A DNA stretch of 64,000 nucleotides from Mesostigma viride (taxonomy: Eukaryota > Streptophyta > Mesostigmatophyceae > Mesostigmatales > Mesostigmataceae). Under the pieces are notes generated by a model. It worked only from the letters and a program-made list of their open reading frames with translations, had not been told where the DNA came from and searched no databases. The position numbers and the translations under genes are program-made. The stretch lies in contig RPFO01000296.1 in NCBI GenBank assembly GCA_009746045.1, positions 2,639,677-2,703,676 of the forward strand. Direction: 5' to 3'. Positions 41,001-52,300 of this stretch are shown here, piece after piece (position 1 is the stretch's first letter; each line of letters opens with the position of its first letter).

Positions 41001-44000
41001 GGGCAGGCCAGCCACCCCCGTGCCGGTTGCCGCCGCCAACACCGCAGGTTGGCGCCTGGGCAGGCCAACCACCCCCGCACCGGTTGCCGCCACCGCCACT
41101 GCCGGCGGGCGCCTGGGCAGGCCAGCCACCCCCGCACCGGTTGCCGCCACCGCCACCGCGGGCGGGCCCCTGGGCGGGCCACACGTGGTAGTGGGATATC
41201 CAACCTATGCTTACGTGGTTCGTGATGGTCCCCTGCCCTTCCCCTACGCTGCACAGTTTTCCATGGCCTTCCCTGGCTCCCAGCCTGCGACGTGCTCTCA
41301 GCCCGGGGCGCAAGGAGGTGCAAGCCACACGCTTCTTGCAGGAGCTACCAGTGCTCCCACAGAGACGGTAGGATCTCGCGGCACCACGCATGGGCAGCAG
41401 GGCAAGCGCTCCATGAACGCAGCCCCGTCCTCCGCCAAGAAGGCAAAGAAAGCAAAGACAACGGCGCCGGCGGGCGAGGCAGCTCACGGCAATACCGCAT
41501 CTGCCACCAAGGCATCACTCACCAAAAGGAAGGCATCCGAAGTGGAGAAGGAAGCCGAGGTGCCCGAGACGGACGAGGCCCGCGAGGCCCGCCTCCGCAA
41601 TGCTAGGAAGCATCTGCGAGAGCGCGCAAAGGAGTGCAAGTACAAGCGTGCGGGTTGGACCCTGTCAGCCGACATGAAGACACTGGAACGCCTCGTGAAG
41701 ACTGTGCAGGAGGACAACGTGGAGAAACCAAACAAGAAGACAATGCAAAACGCGTAAGTCACAGTCCTTATACCCAAAAAATGTAGTGGTAGCAGCCCCA
41801 ATACCTCGATTTGGTTCTTTAACCTTGATAAAGAGTTGTTTTGCAAAATCATGATCCTGCCATTTGGACCATCATTGACTTGTGCTCCCTTTCCGCATGC
41901 TGCCACGTGTGTGATAATACTTACATTTTTTATGTCTGAGCAGCCAAATGGCCGCCCTCCAATCAATGGTGCACAACATGGAGGTCGCCATCAGCGAGGT
42001 TGCTGCAGCCATCAAACAGGGCAACCTCATGGGCCTGAACGACAAAGACAAGGTCAGATGGAGGAAACGCCTCTCCATATCGTACGTGTTGAAAAATATC
42101 AGCAAACACATCCTCACAGGTTCAACCATGCAAAATGCTTTGAGGAAGGATACCAAGGGCAAGCTGACAAGGAGCGCACGGCTTAAGTTGGGAAAATACT
42201 ACAACAAACAGACGGAGCTTTTTGTGAACATGCGCGACGCTGGCCTTGTCAGCTTTCAGGCGCTGGCGGCCTTCCGAGACGCCTTGCCCAGCAGGTTTAT
42301 GCCAGGTGAACAGAGGCTCAGCCGCTCACGCAAGGACATGAACGAGAGGGCAGACAGGATCATGCCTCTGTTCTACAGCCTGCCGAATGACCAGCTGGTT
42401 TGGGCCGACGGTGTTGGGCAGAAGGGCGTCTGCACGCCTCTCATCCGCAAGTTGCAGGTACGGAAAACACTTTCTTTATGTCACTTCTCTATAAGTACAA
42501 CTATAATGGAAATGCATGACAATACGTGTCAATAGCAGCGTGGGTGCGTGGCATGCGTGGATGGGTGTGGTGGATGGCTGGCATGCGTGGATGGGTGTGG
42601 TGGGTGACTGGCATGCGTGGATGGGTGTGGTGGGGGGCTTGCATGCGTGGATGGGTGTGGTGGGTGGCTGGCATGCGTGGATGGGAGTGGTGGATGGCTG
42701 GCATGCGTGGATGGGTGGGGTGGATGGCTGGCATGCGTGGATGGGTGGGGTGGATGGCTGGCATGCGTGGATGGGTGTGGTGGGGGGCTGGCATGCGTGG
42801 ATGGGTGTGGTGGGGGCTGGCATGCGTGGATGGGTGTTGTGGATGGCTGGCATGCGTGGATGGGTGTGGTGGGGGGCTGGCATGCGTGGATGGGTGTGGT
42901 GGGTGGCTGGCATGCGTGGATGGGTGTGGTGGGGGGCTGGCATGCGTGGATGGGTGGGGTGGATGGCTGGCATGCGTGGATGGGTGGGGTGGATGGCTGG
43001 CATGCGTGGATGGGTGGGGTGGATGGCTGGCATGCGTGGATGGGTGTGGTGGGGGGCTGGCATGCGTGGATGGGTGGGGTGGATGGCTGGCATGCGTGGA
43101 TGGGTGTTGTGGATGGCTGGCATGCGTGGATGGGTGGGGTGGATGGCTGGCATGCGTGGATGGGTGTTGTGGATGGCTGGCATGCGTGGATGGGTGTGGT
43201 GGGTGGCTTGCATGCGTGGATGGGTGTTGTGGATGGCTGGCATGCGTGGATGGGTGGGGTGGATGGCTGGCATGCGTGGATGGGTGTTGTGGATGGCTGG
43301 CATGCGTGGATGGGTGTGGTGGGGGGCTGGCATGCGTGGATGGGTGGGGTGGGTGGCTGGCATGCGTGGATGGGTGTGGTGGATGGCCGGCTGCATGGCA
43401 TGCGTGGATGGGTGTGGTGGGTGCGTGGCATGCGTGGAATATGGGTGGGGTAAGGGGCATGACAATGCGTGTCAATAGCAGTTCACGTTGTACGACAGGT
43501 GTCATCTAAACAATGCATAGTCTAAAGTTCAGACAAATCTATGCTCTCAGTTTATATCTAAAACACGGTGCACGCTGCATTGTGCTGCTTGCCTTCTAAT
43601 GATTCCTACCGTTTGGCTGCAGATTCTTGTTGGTCTGCTTGTGTTCGAGAATGAACATCTGTTCCCTGACCCGAGAAACGTCCGCGTCATTGTATGTGCC
43701 AGTGGCGATGGGACAATCGTTGGGCGGCAGAAGCACGCTGTTACCCAAGTGTGCTTTCGGATCGTGAACGATGGACTCGAGGACCAATGGCAGAGCCCTG
43801 ACCATGTCATCACAGTCTCGGTCTTTGAAGGCAATGATACCAGGGAGAACCTAGCGGCCAACGCACAAGAAGCTTTCCGTGCGTTGGAATGGCTGCAGGA
43901 AAACAAGCTAGAATTTTTCCACAAAAAGGGGGAGGAGAAGTTCTATGCAACAGTCGATGTCCACTTCCCAGCGGATATGAAAGCACACTGGGCGGTACTA

Positions 44001-45966
44001 GGCATCGACTGGCAAAAGGACAAGGAAAAGAAGTTCTGCCCTATGTGCCATGTTACAAAGGCCGACACGCGTCTGCTTTACGAGTACAAGGAACCCCAAC
44101 CAGGCCAGACCGCGGAAGAATTTGCCTATGACCATGGCATGGACATGGAGGAGCTAGAAGCGCTGAATCGTGAGGAGTTGGAGGACAGCATTTTGGCTGC
44201 CGAAGCTGAGAAGAGCTACCAAAAGAAGACCACTGGCGAGCGGTAAGTGAAACACCTTACCTCCCTTAAGGGTGTCCCCACAAGTATGTCTGCCTGTTGT
44301 TTCCATTCAGCTAAAGGGGAACTTGGAGGCCTATAATAAACCATCTTACTGCACGATGTCCCCTTGCAATTCGGTCCTCTGCCCACTTCCTACAGGCCGC
44401 CAAAGGAGAGACGGTGCAAGCTACGTGCGTACCTGCCTTCGCCTGAGGGAGACGCCCTACCCTTTCCAGAGAACGCGGGCTTTCTGCGTGTCTGGAGGAT
44501 CTGGGATGCCTGCCGTGACTACCCCAACTCACTTATCAAGGGACTGAAGCCCGAGAAGGTCGGCATGGATGCAGAACACGCCCCGATGCGGATCGGGGAG
44601 GCGATGATGAACTTCATCCTCGAGAGGGTCCTGCATGGCGGGCCAGCAAAGGACGCGGAGTCACGCGTGGACGCAGTCAACAGCGCTCTCAGGCGTGCCA
44701 AGGCATCATTCATCTTCCACAAGGCTTCAAAGGACAGTGGCCACAGCGGCTACCTATCAGTTGGCTTGGATGGTTCACAAGCCCGCAAGCTGGCTAACAC
44801 TTACGAGGAGTGGCTGCCTGTCGCCGAAAGGTGGAGCGCCGAGGGCACCTGCCCTCTCCTCTCGCGGCTCTGGGGATACTTCCGCAAGTTCATCACCCTT
44901 TCTCGGAAGACCCACCTAGACAAGGACGAGCAGTGGGCTCTCTGTTTGACGGCCAAGCGTTTCGTCCGCACTTTTCACCTGGTGTAAGTGGATTCATGAA
45001 GTGTTCATGGTGAAAGAAATTGACTGCAATGGTGGTATTGTTTGGTCAGAACATGCATTTACTTGATTATTGATAGGAAAATACTGATTCAAGGGAGGCA
45101 GCATCAGTATACAGTATTGACCAACATTCATTATGTCCAATGGGACATTGCCAATCTACCTGCTTGTTTGCCGAATGCAGAGTTCCGGAAAAAAACTGCG
45201 GGGGGTTCTATCTTCATTCCATCCAAGCACACATCCAAATGATATTAAACATCCACGGGTCATTGAAAAGGACATCACAAAGCGGGGTGGAGAACCACCA
45301 CAAATCACTCAAGGCTGTTTATAGGCACTCCACGGGCATCAATGGGGCAACCGGGACAACGGCAGGCGCTTGGGAGAGCCAACATACACTAGAAGAGAGA
45401 AAGGAAAAGGGCCTGAAAGGGAGTGAAGGGGTTACACGTCAAAAGGGTGTTCACGTGAGAGCCCTTAACTGCCCTTGGCAGAAATATATGGAGAGGGACA
45501 ACCGCATGTTTCTTCACCGCATCCGTCGCTACATTGCCCAGCCTGGGTTTTTTGAGTGGGTGGGAAAGGACCGCACCCCGTGGCTGGTTTACCCAGAGTG
45601 GGCCAACCACACAAGGGTTCAGGCCCAAGCTGAGGACGTGCCAGAGCCAGAAGAAGACGAAGACGATGACGTCGAGGCACAGGTAAACGCTACGTCTCAG
45701 CAACCATTTTGCACATGGCACGCACCTGAAAGTCGGGCATTGCCTGAAAACTTTTGGATGTATTTTTTCCATGGCGCGCGTGTAATCTGCCCTTGGAAGC
45801 GTCCCCGCCACCCACCCCGCCCCGTTCCGCGACCCGCCAATCACCAATGCACGCCCATAGAACACCCACCCACCCACCCACCCACCCACCCACCCACCCA
45901 CCCACCCACCCACCCACCCACCCACCCACCCACCCACCCACCCACCCACCCACCCACCCACCCACC

Positions 45967-46017
<51 letters not shown>

Positions 46018-46021
46018 ACAC

Positions 46022-46067
<46 letters not shown>

Positions 46068-46523
46068 ACCCACCCACCCACCCACCCACCCACCCACACA
46101 CCCACCCACCCACCCACCCACCCACCCACCCGCCCACCCGCCCACCCGCGCGCCCGCCCGCGTGCCCGCCTGCCCGCCCACCCCCCAGGCCACCCCACCC
46201 ACCCACCCGCCCGCCCGCGCGCCCGCGCCTGCCCGCCCACCCCCAGGCCCCCCCGCCTTGCCCCCCGCCCGCCTGCGCGCCCAGCCCCCCCGCGCGCCCG
46301 CCCGCCCGGCCGCCTGCCCACCCACCCACGCAAACTGGTCCCAATAAAAGTCGCGCATATTCCAAAATCCTATCATGATATGTTCCTGACGTAATTCTAC
46401 AACTGCCCAAATGCAAATTGTTTTGCATGTGACTTGCAGGTTTATCATACTAATTCCAGCCACATTGACCCCGAGATCGGCATGGCTGTGCATCATCGCG
46501 AAGATGTTCGTGTTTATTCGTAA
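38094..46523 (+). CDS. Transposase-like protein with N-terminal 2A-like motif, 8 exons
   Basis: Exons: 38094-38174, 38692-38761, 40385-41753, 41944-42457, 43623-44242, 44396-44983, 45181-45682, 46440-46523. All junctions are GT-AG and every phase fits, giving 1275 codons. Residues 25-32 are NVEVNPGP, a 2A-like motif. Next come a helical KRFAFKLAMFNERGPNKGEP region and coil, seven Ala/Gly/Pro units of 19 aa, a nuclear-localisation-like AKKAKKAKTT and a basic helix. The C-terminal half has SGDGT (D about 707), HFPADMKAHWAVLGI (D about 796), FCPMCH, and HGSLKRTSQSGVEN (E about 1118). These look like the D-D-E positions of an RNase H-fold transposase-like family I remember from invertebrate proteins but cannot name. 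It may be a transposon gene or a domesticated one. Confidence 0.8.
38168..38706 (+). other. 2A-like NPGP motif split by an intron
   Basis: The coding sequence for NVE ends exon 1 and VNPGP begins exon 2, after a hydrophobic stretch ALLMIG. The 2A consensus is D(V/I)ExNPGP, where the ribosome skips the last Gly-Pro bond. Here Asp is replaced by Asn, so activity is uncertain. N-terminal 2A sequences are known in some non-LTR retrotransposons, where they can also influence targeting. Confidence 0.6.
39015..40120 (+). repeat. Minisatellite in intron 2 (CATGCCAGCC type)
   Basis: About 1.1 kb of 25-40-bp units containing CACGCACGCATGCCAGCC. It starts next to a LINE-like (TTAA) tail and CATC units (38980-39030), so it may have grown from a LINE B 3' UTR. 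The unit is the reverse complement of the one in intron 4. The long open frames in it are artefacts. Confidence 0.93.
40762..41180 (+). repeat. 57-bp coding repeat in exon 3
   Basis: Seven-plus in-frame copies of a 57-bp unit encode 19-residue blocks such as GGRLGRPATPAPVAATATA. It forms a flexible Ala/Gly/Pro linker in the transposase-like protein. The length is probably variable between individuals. Confidence 0.9.
42530..43450 (+). repeat. Minisatellite in intron 4 (GGCTGGCATGCGTGGATGGG type)
   Basis: About 30 copies of a 30-bp unit fill most of the intron at 42458-43622. The unit is the reverse complement of the intron 2 minisatellite core. Frames of WHAWMGV and similar are artefacts. 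Confidence 0.96.
45866..46330 (+). repeat. (CCCA)n, (CA)n and C-rich repeat in intron 7
   Basis: Pure CCCA units to about 45975 change to CA and CCCA mixtures, then to CCCG-rich sequence. They lie wholly within the intron 45683-46439. The open frame of exon 7 runs on into it as PTHPPTHP, but the donor AG|GTAAAC at 45683 ends the exon. Confidence 0.95.
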
Positions 46524-46641
46524 ATTATTCAGCCTTTACATCAAGGTTAACGCAAGGGAGAGTACTTCTAAGCTCAGTTCAGAATGGGAGAGTACTTCTT
46601 AAGTTCGTTCAGTTATTCACTGCTTACTAATATGGGGTCGC

Positions 46642-48714
46642 TCAGCCCCTTGCGTGTGCTGCTCGGAATGCCATGACGGCCTCCTCTATCTTGGGTGTAG
46701 ATTTAGTATAGTAGACGATATAGCCAGTGTTCTTTGTGACGACCACATGCTCCAGCCAGAGCCTGGGGAAAAGAAACCCAACACATGGCGCAATCGCATA
46801 TGGGGACATTGAGAAATCTCTTTTGGGAATGGCATTTGATTAATGTCGGTGCACTTCAGCCGAATTGAAATCATGTTTACTGCGCTGAATATTAAGTGCG
46901 TCTCCACAAGAGAATTCTATTTTTTTAAACACAACATTGCAAATGGGCACGCATGCGTAAGAGGATTCCATACATGTGCATTGGATAAGGAAACAAGTCA
47001 AACAAGCTAGCAAGGCGATCATGCTTACTTGATGTGCGGTGCGCGGTACGGGAAAAAACGCATCTTGATCCCTCCGTAGAACTCCAAGAGGTCACCCCCT
47101 TTCAACGGCAGCTGGTACCACGTGGGTGCCACCAGTGCCTTGAGTGCCTCACAAGACTCGGGGCTCTCCCATTCAGCCTGCATAGACAGTGGGAGCGTGC
47201 ATGGCACAATAAAATAAGCCAAAGCTTGCAATTGTAATTAATACGCAACTGACACACACTAATCTATCAATGGTAAAAGCTCCACCCACCCGCCCACCCG
47301 CCCGCCCGCCCGCCCGCCCGCCCGCCCGCCCGCCCGCCCGCCGCCCGCCCGCCCGCCGCCCCCGCCCGCCGCCCGCCCGCCCGCCCGCCGCCGCCCGCCG
47401 CCCGCCCGCCCGCCCGCCCGCCCGCCGCCCGCCCGCCCGCCCGCCCGCCGCCCGCCCGCCCACCCACCCACTCATCCACCCAACTAAAGGCTTGTGTGCA
47501 CAAACAATTCTCACCTGCAGGATCCACGCATCCCCGGACCGCCCAGGACTGAACATCGCTCGGATGTTGTCGGGAAGTGCGTAGAAGCACGCGGGTGACA
47601 CGTCAATGCTGAGCCATGTCCCGGCCGCAGTTGCCTTCTGGCTGGCCTCCGCGCTCGTGAAGCGGTGCTTCATTTCGCGAACTATGCCTGTCTTCAGCTG
47701 CACTAGCTGAATATGGCAGGCCACCTGGCTGCCACCGCCGGTGGCCACCAGGCTCAGCACTGGCAAGCGGTCGTATAGTTCACGAGCGGTGGGTTGCCTG
47801 ATGATTTTGAACATGTTGTCCTGTGGACAGTAAAAGTACTGCACGTGTGCATGCCAAAAGAAAATCAAGGAGGTTGCATAAGCACAGGGCCACGGTCCGA
47901 TGCAATGTATTGCCCACAGTTCAAGGATGATTGTACAACCAAGGACACAAGTAACTGTAAAAGGAATGGCCAGCAGCGAACTTATGAAACCACCCAAAGC
48001 ATGCCGGAATCAGCACGACCTTACCTCGACTAAATAGTCCACGTTCTGCCCGAGAGTCATGTCATCATACGGCCGGACTTCGATCACCTTCTTAACGGCG
48101 CTCGGGGGAAACACGACGGGGATTGCCGTCACTACCAGCGTCAGGGGGTTCTCTGGCCAATCAAAGGCACCGTAAGCGTCCTCCTTAACCTCCTCGTCGG
48201 GATAATACTTGAACCCTTTACAGATGAGGTTGTCATCCGCCCCAGGGGTGTTGGACATGTCTATCCCTGCTGCAATGGCTGCGTCCCGCGGCACAATCTG
48301 TGTGATTTCTGCAAAAACTGCAGTGCCATCTGCAGCGGAAACCTCTACCGAGCATCCGGGCGAAATGGACCTGCGGCCTTTGCCCAGAACCACCGTCCAC
48401 GCTACTCCCGCTGCCCCATCCTCGGCACGATAACCCGGGACCCAGGGAAAGCCTGGTCCTTCCTCAATGAACTCCTTACCACCCGGTTTAACCGGAAGCC
48501 TGCTGTAGGCAGATGCAGCAACGAAAACGTCAAATCCGTCAGGCTCGCTTTCATTGTCATCGTCTACAGCGACCAAGCTCTCGATTCCACTATTTGCTGC
48601 CGCAAAGTTCGGCTCGTCCTGCATAAAGCCCGCCAATTCTGTCCCCTCCAGCACATATTCTTCTACGAGATGTGGTGGTGGTTTCCTAGCCCGACCACTT
48701 CTTCTTTCCGCCAT
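46642..48714 (-). CDS. Unknown 421-aa protein, 4 exons, convergent partner
   Basis: Exons on the minus strand: 48714-48025, 47820-47515, 47177-47029, 46762-46642. Junctions are GT-AG (donors GTAAGG, GTGAGA, GTAAGC) and phases fit to a TGA stop. ATG at 48714 (MAERRSGRARKPPPHLVEEY) is preferred over one ten codons upstream. The start is basic, AT-hook-like (GRARKPPP), then an acidic stretch (VAVDDDNESEPDG), then a globular part without recognised motif. It ends 118 bp from the end of the transposase-like gene, tail to tail. A pair of convergent genes is common in large DNA transposons, so it may be an accessory protein; that is inference. Confidence 0.75.
47281..47480 (+). repeat. (CCGC)n repeat in an intron of the 421-aa gene
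   Basis: CCGC/CCCGC units fill the intron between exons 2 and 3 of the minus-strand gene. Frames of RPPAR or GGRAGG are artefacts. Confidence 0.95.
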
Positions 48715-49370
48715 CCTTGAACCGGTAATGCAACACCCCGTCAATTTTCACGTTAGGCTAACTTTTACACGTCAAGCTTATGACAATGCCGCGACAATGG
48801 CTGCAATCTGTCAGCGTCTCCGGATTCACCAACGTATGAAATGTTGCGCTGTAATATAATGCATTGTTGTCGCTCAACGTCTAGAGCCTACATTGAGAAA
48901 CCTCGCAAGGAAATGCAAACACGTGGCGGAGACAGAGGACACTGCAAGCCAGCGTGGCACCAGCAAAAATCCCGCAAGATTTGCTTCCGTAGGGTACATT
49001 AAAGCAGTCGTACCTGGGTCGTATTCGTAACAGTCGTCTTTTTAGTTCAGAAAATCCTGAGTTCAGATTTGGCCCGTGCTTTGCTAGGCTGAGGCTCGTT
49101 CAGGCCCCGCTCGAACCTCGCCAGGTGGCGAGAAAAGAGGAAACATATGTTTCTTCTGACCACGATCTAACGGTGAATCTTACCGGACCACCGGGGTAAC
49201 ATTCTCGCACATTTCGCGTCACTTACGAACCGAATTGTAGTGAACTTTGTTTGCCTCTGCTGCACTTGATTCTGCTGCCCATGTGCGGCGTGGGATTCAA
49301 ATAATTAACTTTGTTTGAAATCGTGTCGTCGCAACATCTGACGGATCCAAGGAAGAACTGTTGTGCAGCC
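48715..49370. other. Intergenic region, possibly divergent promoters
   Basis: 650 bp between the start of the minus-strand gene and the signal-peptide exon on the plus strand. No TATA-type or other element can be assigned with confidence. Confidence 0.4.
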
Positions 49371-52300
49371 ATGATGAGAGCCACCGCGAGCCTTCGCGCT
49401 TCTCAGTACTTGCCAACTCGCCAACTATCGTCTCCGAGAGCATGCAACGCCCTGTTCCTGATGGTGTGCATCTTGCTTCGCGGCGCGGTGACTGCACAAG
49501 GTATTTAGTTGTCGCACGTATGTTGTGTCTTCGGGTTTAAGCCTTAGAGGACGTACAAGCAGCCAGATTCCATGTACTGTTACTACTGGTTCACCTACAA
49601 GTTCTCGTTGACAGTTATTATTTGAATGTACCATCCAGCACAGCTTGACGAAAGGGCAGCTGGATTGCCACGCACCTTCTTTGACCACGATGGTGTAATA
49701 TGTATGCTCTGCATGATATCGAATGTCATCAAGTAACGTGTGCTCTAAATTAAGACCTTTAAGACCACGGTGGCGGAGCACATTTCGCAGGCCACCCTTA
49801 CTTGCGAAGATGCGAAAATTATGGGTGGGGAGGGAAGGAGGGACGGAGCGAGGGAGGGAGGGAGGGAGGGAGGGAGAGAGGGAGGGACGGACGGACGGAG
49901 GGAGGGAGGGAGGGAGGGAGGGAGGGAGGGAGGGAGGGAGGGAGGGAGGGAGGGAGGGAGGGAGGGAGGGAGGGAGGGAGGGAGGGAGGGAGGGAGGGAG
50001 GGAGGGAGGGAGGGAGGGAGGGAGGGAGGGAGGGAGGGAGGGAGGGAGGGGAGGGAGGGAGGGAGGGAGGGAGGGAGGGAGGGACGGAGGGAGGGACGGA
50101 GGGAGGGACGGAGGGACGGAGGGACGGAGGGACGGAGGGACGGAGGGACGGAGGGGCAGAAGGACAGAGGGACGGAGGGAGGGAGGGTTTTTTCTATCAA
50201 ATCATTATGCAAGTATTGTCCACGCGGGTACACGTCGTACGGCCCTTAGAAACGCAGTCGCTTATTATCAACCCGCATATTTTTAACCCCATCATAAAAC
50301 CCCATCAAGGCCCGGAGTATAGTACCCGTACACGTATTTCCCAACCTGGTTTTGCAGCCTCCTCTTTCACGGGGGTCATCAAGTTGTCTTTTGATTCCTG
50401 CGTTTGAGCTGTCTTCGGTTGTGACTTATTATGATGTCTGTGTATTGAGATTCGGAGGGAGGGAGGGAGGGAGGGAGGGAGGGAGGGAGGGAGGGAGGGA
50501 GGGAGGGAGGGAGGGAGGGAGGGAGGGAGGGAGGGAGGGAGGGAGGGAGGGAGGGAGGGAGGGAGGGAGGGAGGGAGGAGGGAGGGAGGGAGGGAGGAGG
50601 GAGGGAGGGAGGGAGGGAGGGAGGGAGGGAGGGAGGGAGGGAGGGAGGGAGGGAGGGAGGGAGGGAGGGAGCGAGGGAGCGAGGGAGCGAGGGAGCGAGG
50701 GAGGGAGCGAGGGCACGCGGGCGAGCGGACTTGGGTTGGTTACTGTGTGGAGTGGTTTCTTCACCGTTTGCGTAACGCAGACCATCGTTGTATCATAAGG
50801 TGTATGTACACCCTGCTACATATATAGAATGTTATCTTGTTTTATTCATGTACTAGTATAAAGAATGTAATAGCTTATAATAGATTGTGCATTATGACAA
50901 TAGAATATTATTATATATATCTGTAATTGATCATGCTTTCTCAATCGATAATATATTAGGATATTTTTTTGCCAGTCATAATTTCAATGAACAATGCTAC
51001 ACATTTAAATTGCTATTCGTATTCATCATTCCATCTGAAGTACTCGAAAACGCGGAAAGATAACGGCAGGCTCAAGCTACCATGGTCCGGCTTCGCCTGC
51101 ATGATTTCAGGCCTGCGCAGGTTGTCTCCTTGATATTTTTTCAGCCATCTGCTCATTATGCTATGGTGCGGCGGGCTCAAAGGGGGCTGATCGGCCACCT
51201 GTCTAGCATACAGTAGCTCTATACCGTACGTCACCTACACCATGTGAGGTGTTTGTGTTACATAGGGCTGGAGTAAGAGAGGACCGACGTTGCGCCGGTA
51301 CTAGTGCCTACTGTCAACTGTGCCCGCCATTTTGAGGGGGGCGCCTTGAGAGCATGGGTTTTGTTATTCATTTTCATATGTACTTAGCGTGGTGTGGTGA
51401 TTGTAGGGAGGCCTTTTTGCAGCTTGCAACTTTCCAACGTGAGGAAATGTGGGCTGGCAGCCATGGGGGCAACTTTGTGGCCACTATGGCAACTACGCTC
51501 AGTGTAAGTCGACGCTGCCGGCCTTCCCAATTTACGGGGAGGTGACCCGCTGTTTTTCGAAATATTGGTGAAGGGTTGTTGTGCTGGTCTGGGGATGTCC
51601 CCCCATGGCGCTGGGGCGCGCGGGCCGGGCTCCAGTTGGGAGCCCGTATTGGCTTTGATTTCGAAAGTGAGGTAAAGAGGTTTTTAGAGAAGGCGGATTT
51701 TGGCAGAGAGCCCTGCGAAAGAACAAGATTGGACCAAGGGGGCATGTGCTCGGCCCAGCATGGTGAACTGGCCTAACTTAACAATGACTTGTACAATGAT
51801 TTTGAGGGTGTGGCTAGGCTCGACTGTTAAAGCCTGTGCACACTTGTTGTAATAAACTTGTTTCTGTGGTAGGAAGGCACTCCAATGAACCTATGCTTCA
51901 GCACCTAATATATATTTTTGTATAATTATTTGTTTACAATGCCACCTTATCCTAATAACATGCACTAGATTGTATAGTAGTATATATAATATATAATAAT
52001 AATATATTTGTAAGTAGATATTTGGTCATGATACATTACAGTCGAGTATATGTAAAGAGGCTGGTTGTCTTGAGCCTTGATATGTTTAAAGAGGAATCGC
52101 TGACTGTGACATTGTAGTTTTGTACCTCAAGTGTTGGCTTGATCCTTGCACGCCAGTGTCGGATTGTTTTCTTTAGGGTCCTTCCGTTCGGGGGGCTTTC
52201 CGATCATGTTGCATGCTGCTCTCACCTCTGTATATTTATCAAGGAGACAACCAGCGAAGGCCAGAAATCGGGAGAATCCGGACCATGGTAGCTCGAGCCT

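Noticed and set aside
39015-43450. Regularly spaced repeats as a possible CRISPR array
   Set aside because: Units are contiguous minisatellite copies without unique spacers, in a eukaryotic intron.
42476-43509. Frames of 280-335 codons on both strands
   Set aside because: Products of the 30-bp minisatellite in intron 4.
45683-46496. PTHPPTHP extension of exon 7 and antisense GGWVGG frame
   Set aside because: A good donor AG|GTAAAC ends the exon at 45682 and a phase-compatible exon follows at 46440; the rest is CCCA/CA repeat.
49723-50798. REGG and PSLPPSLP frames
   Set aside because: GGGA microsatellite translations.
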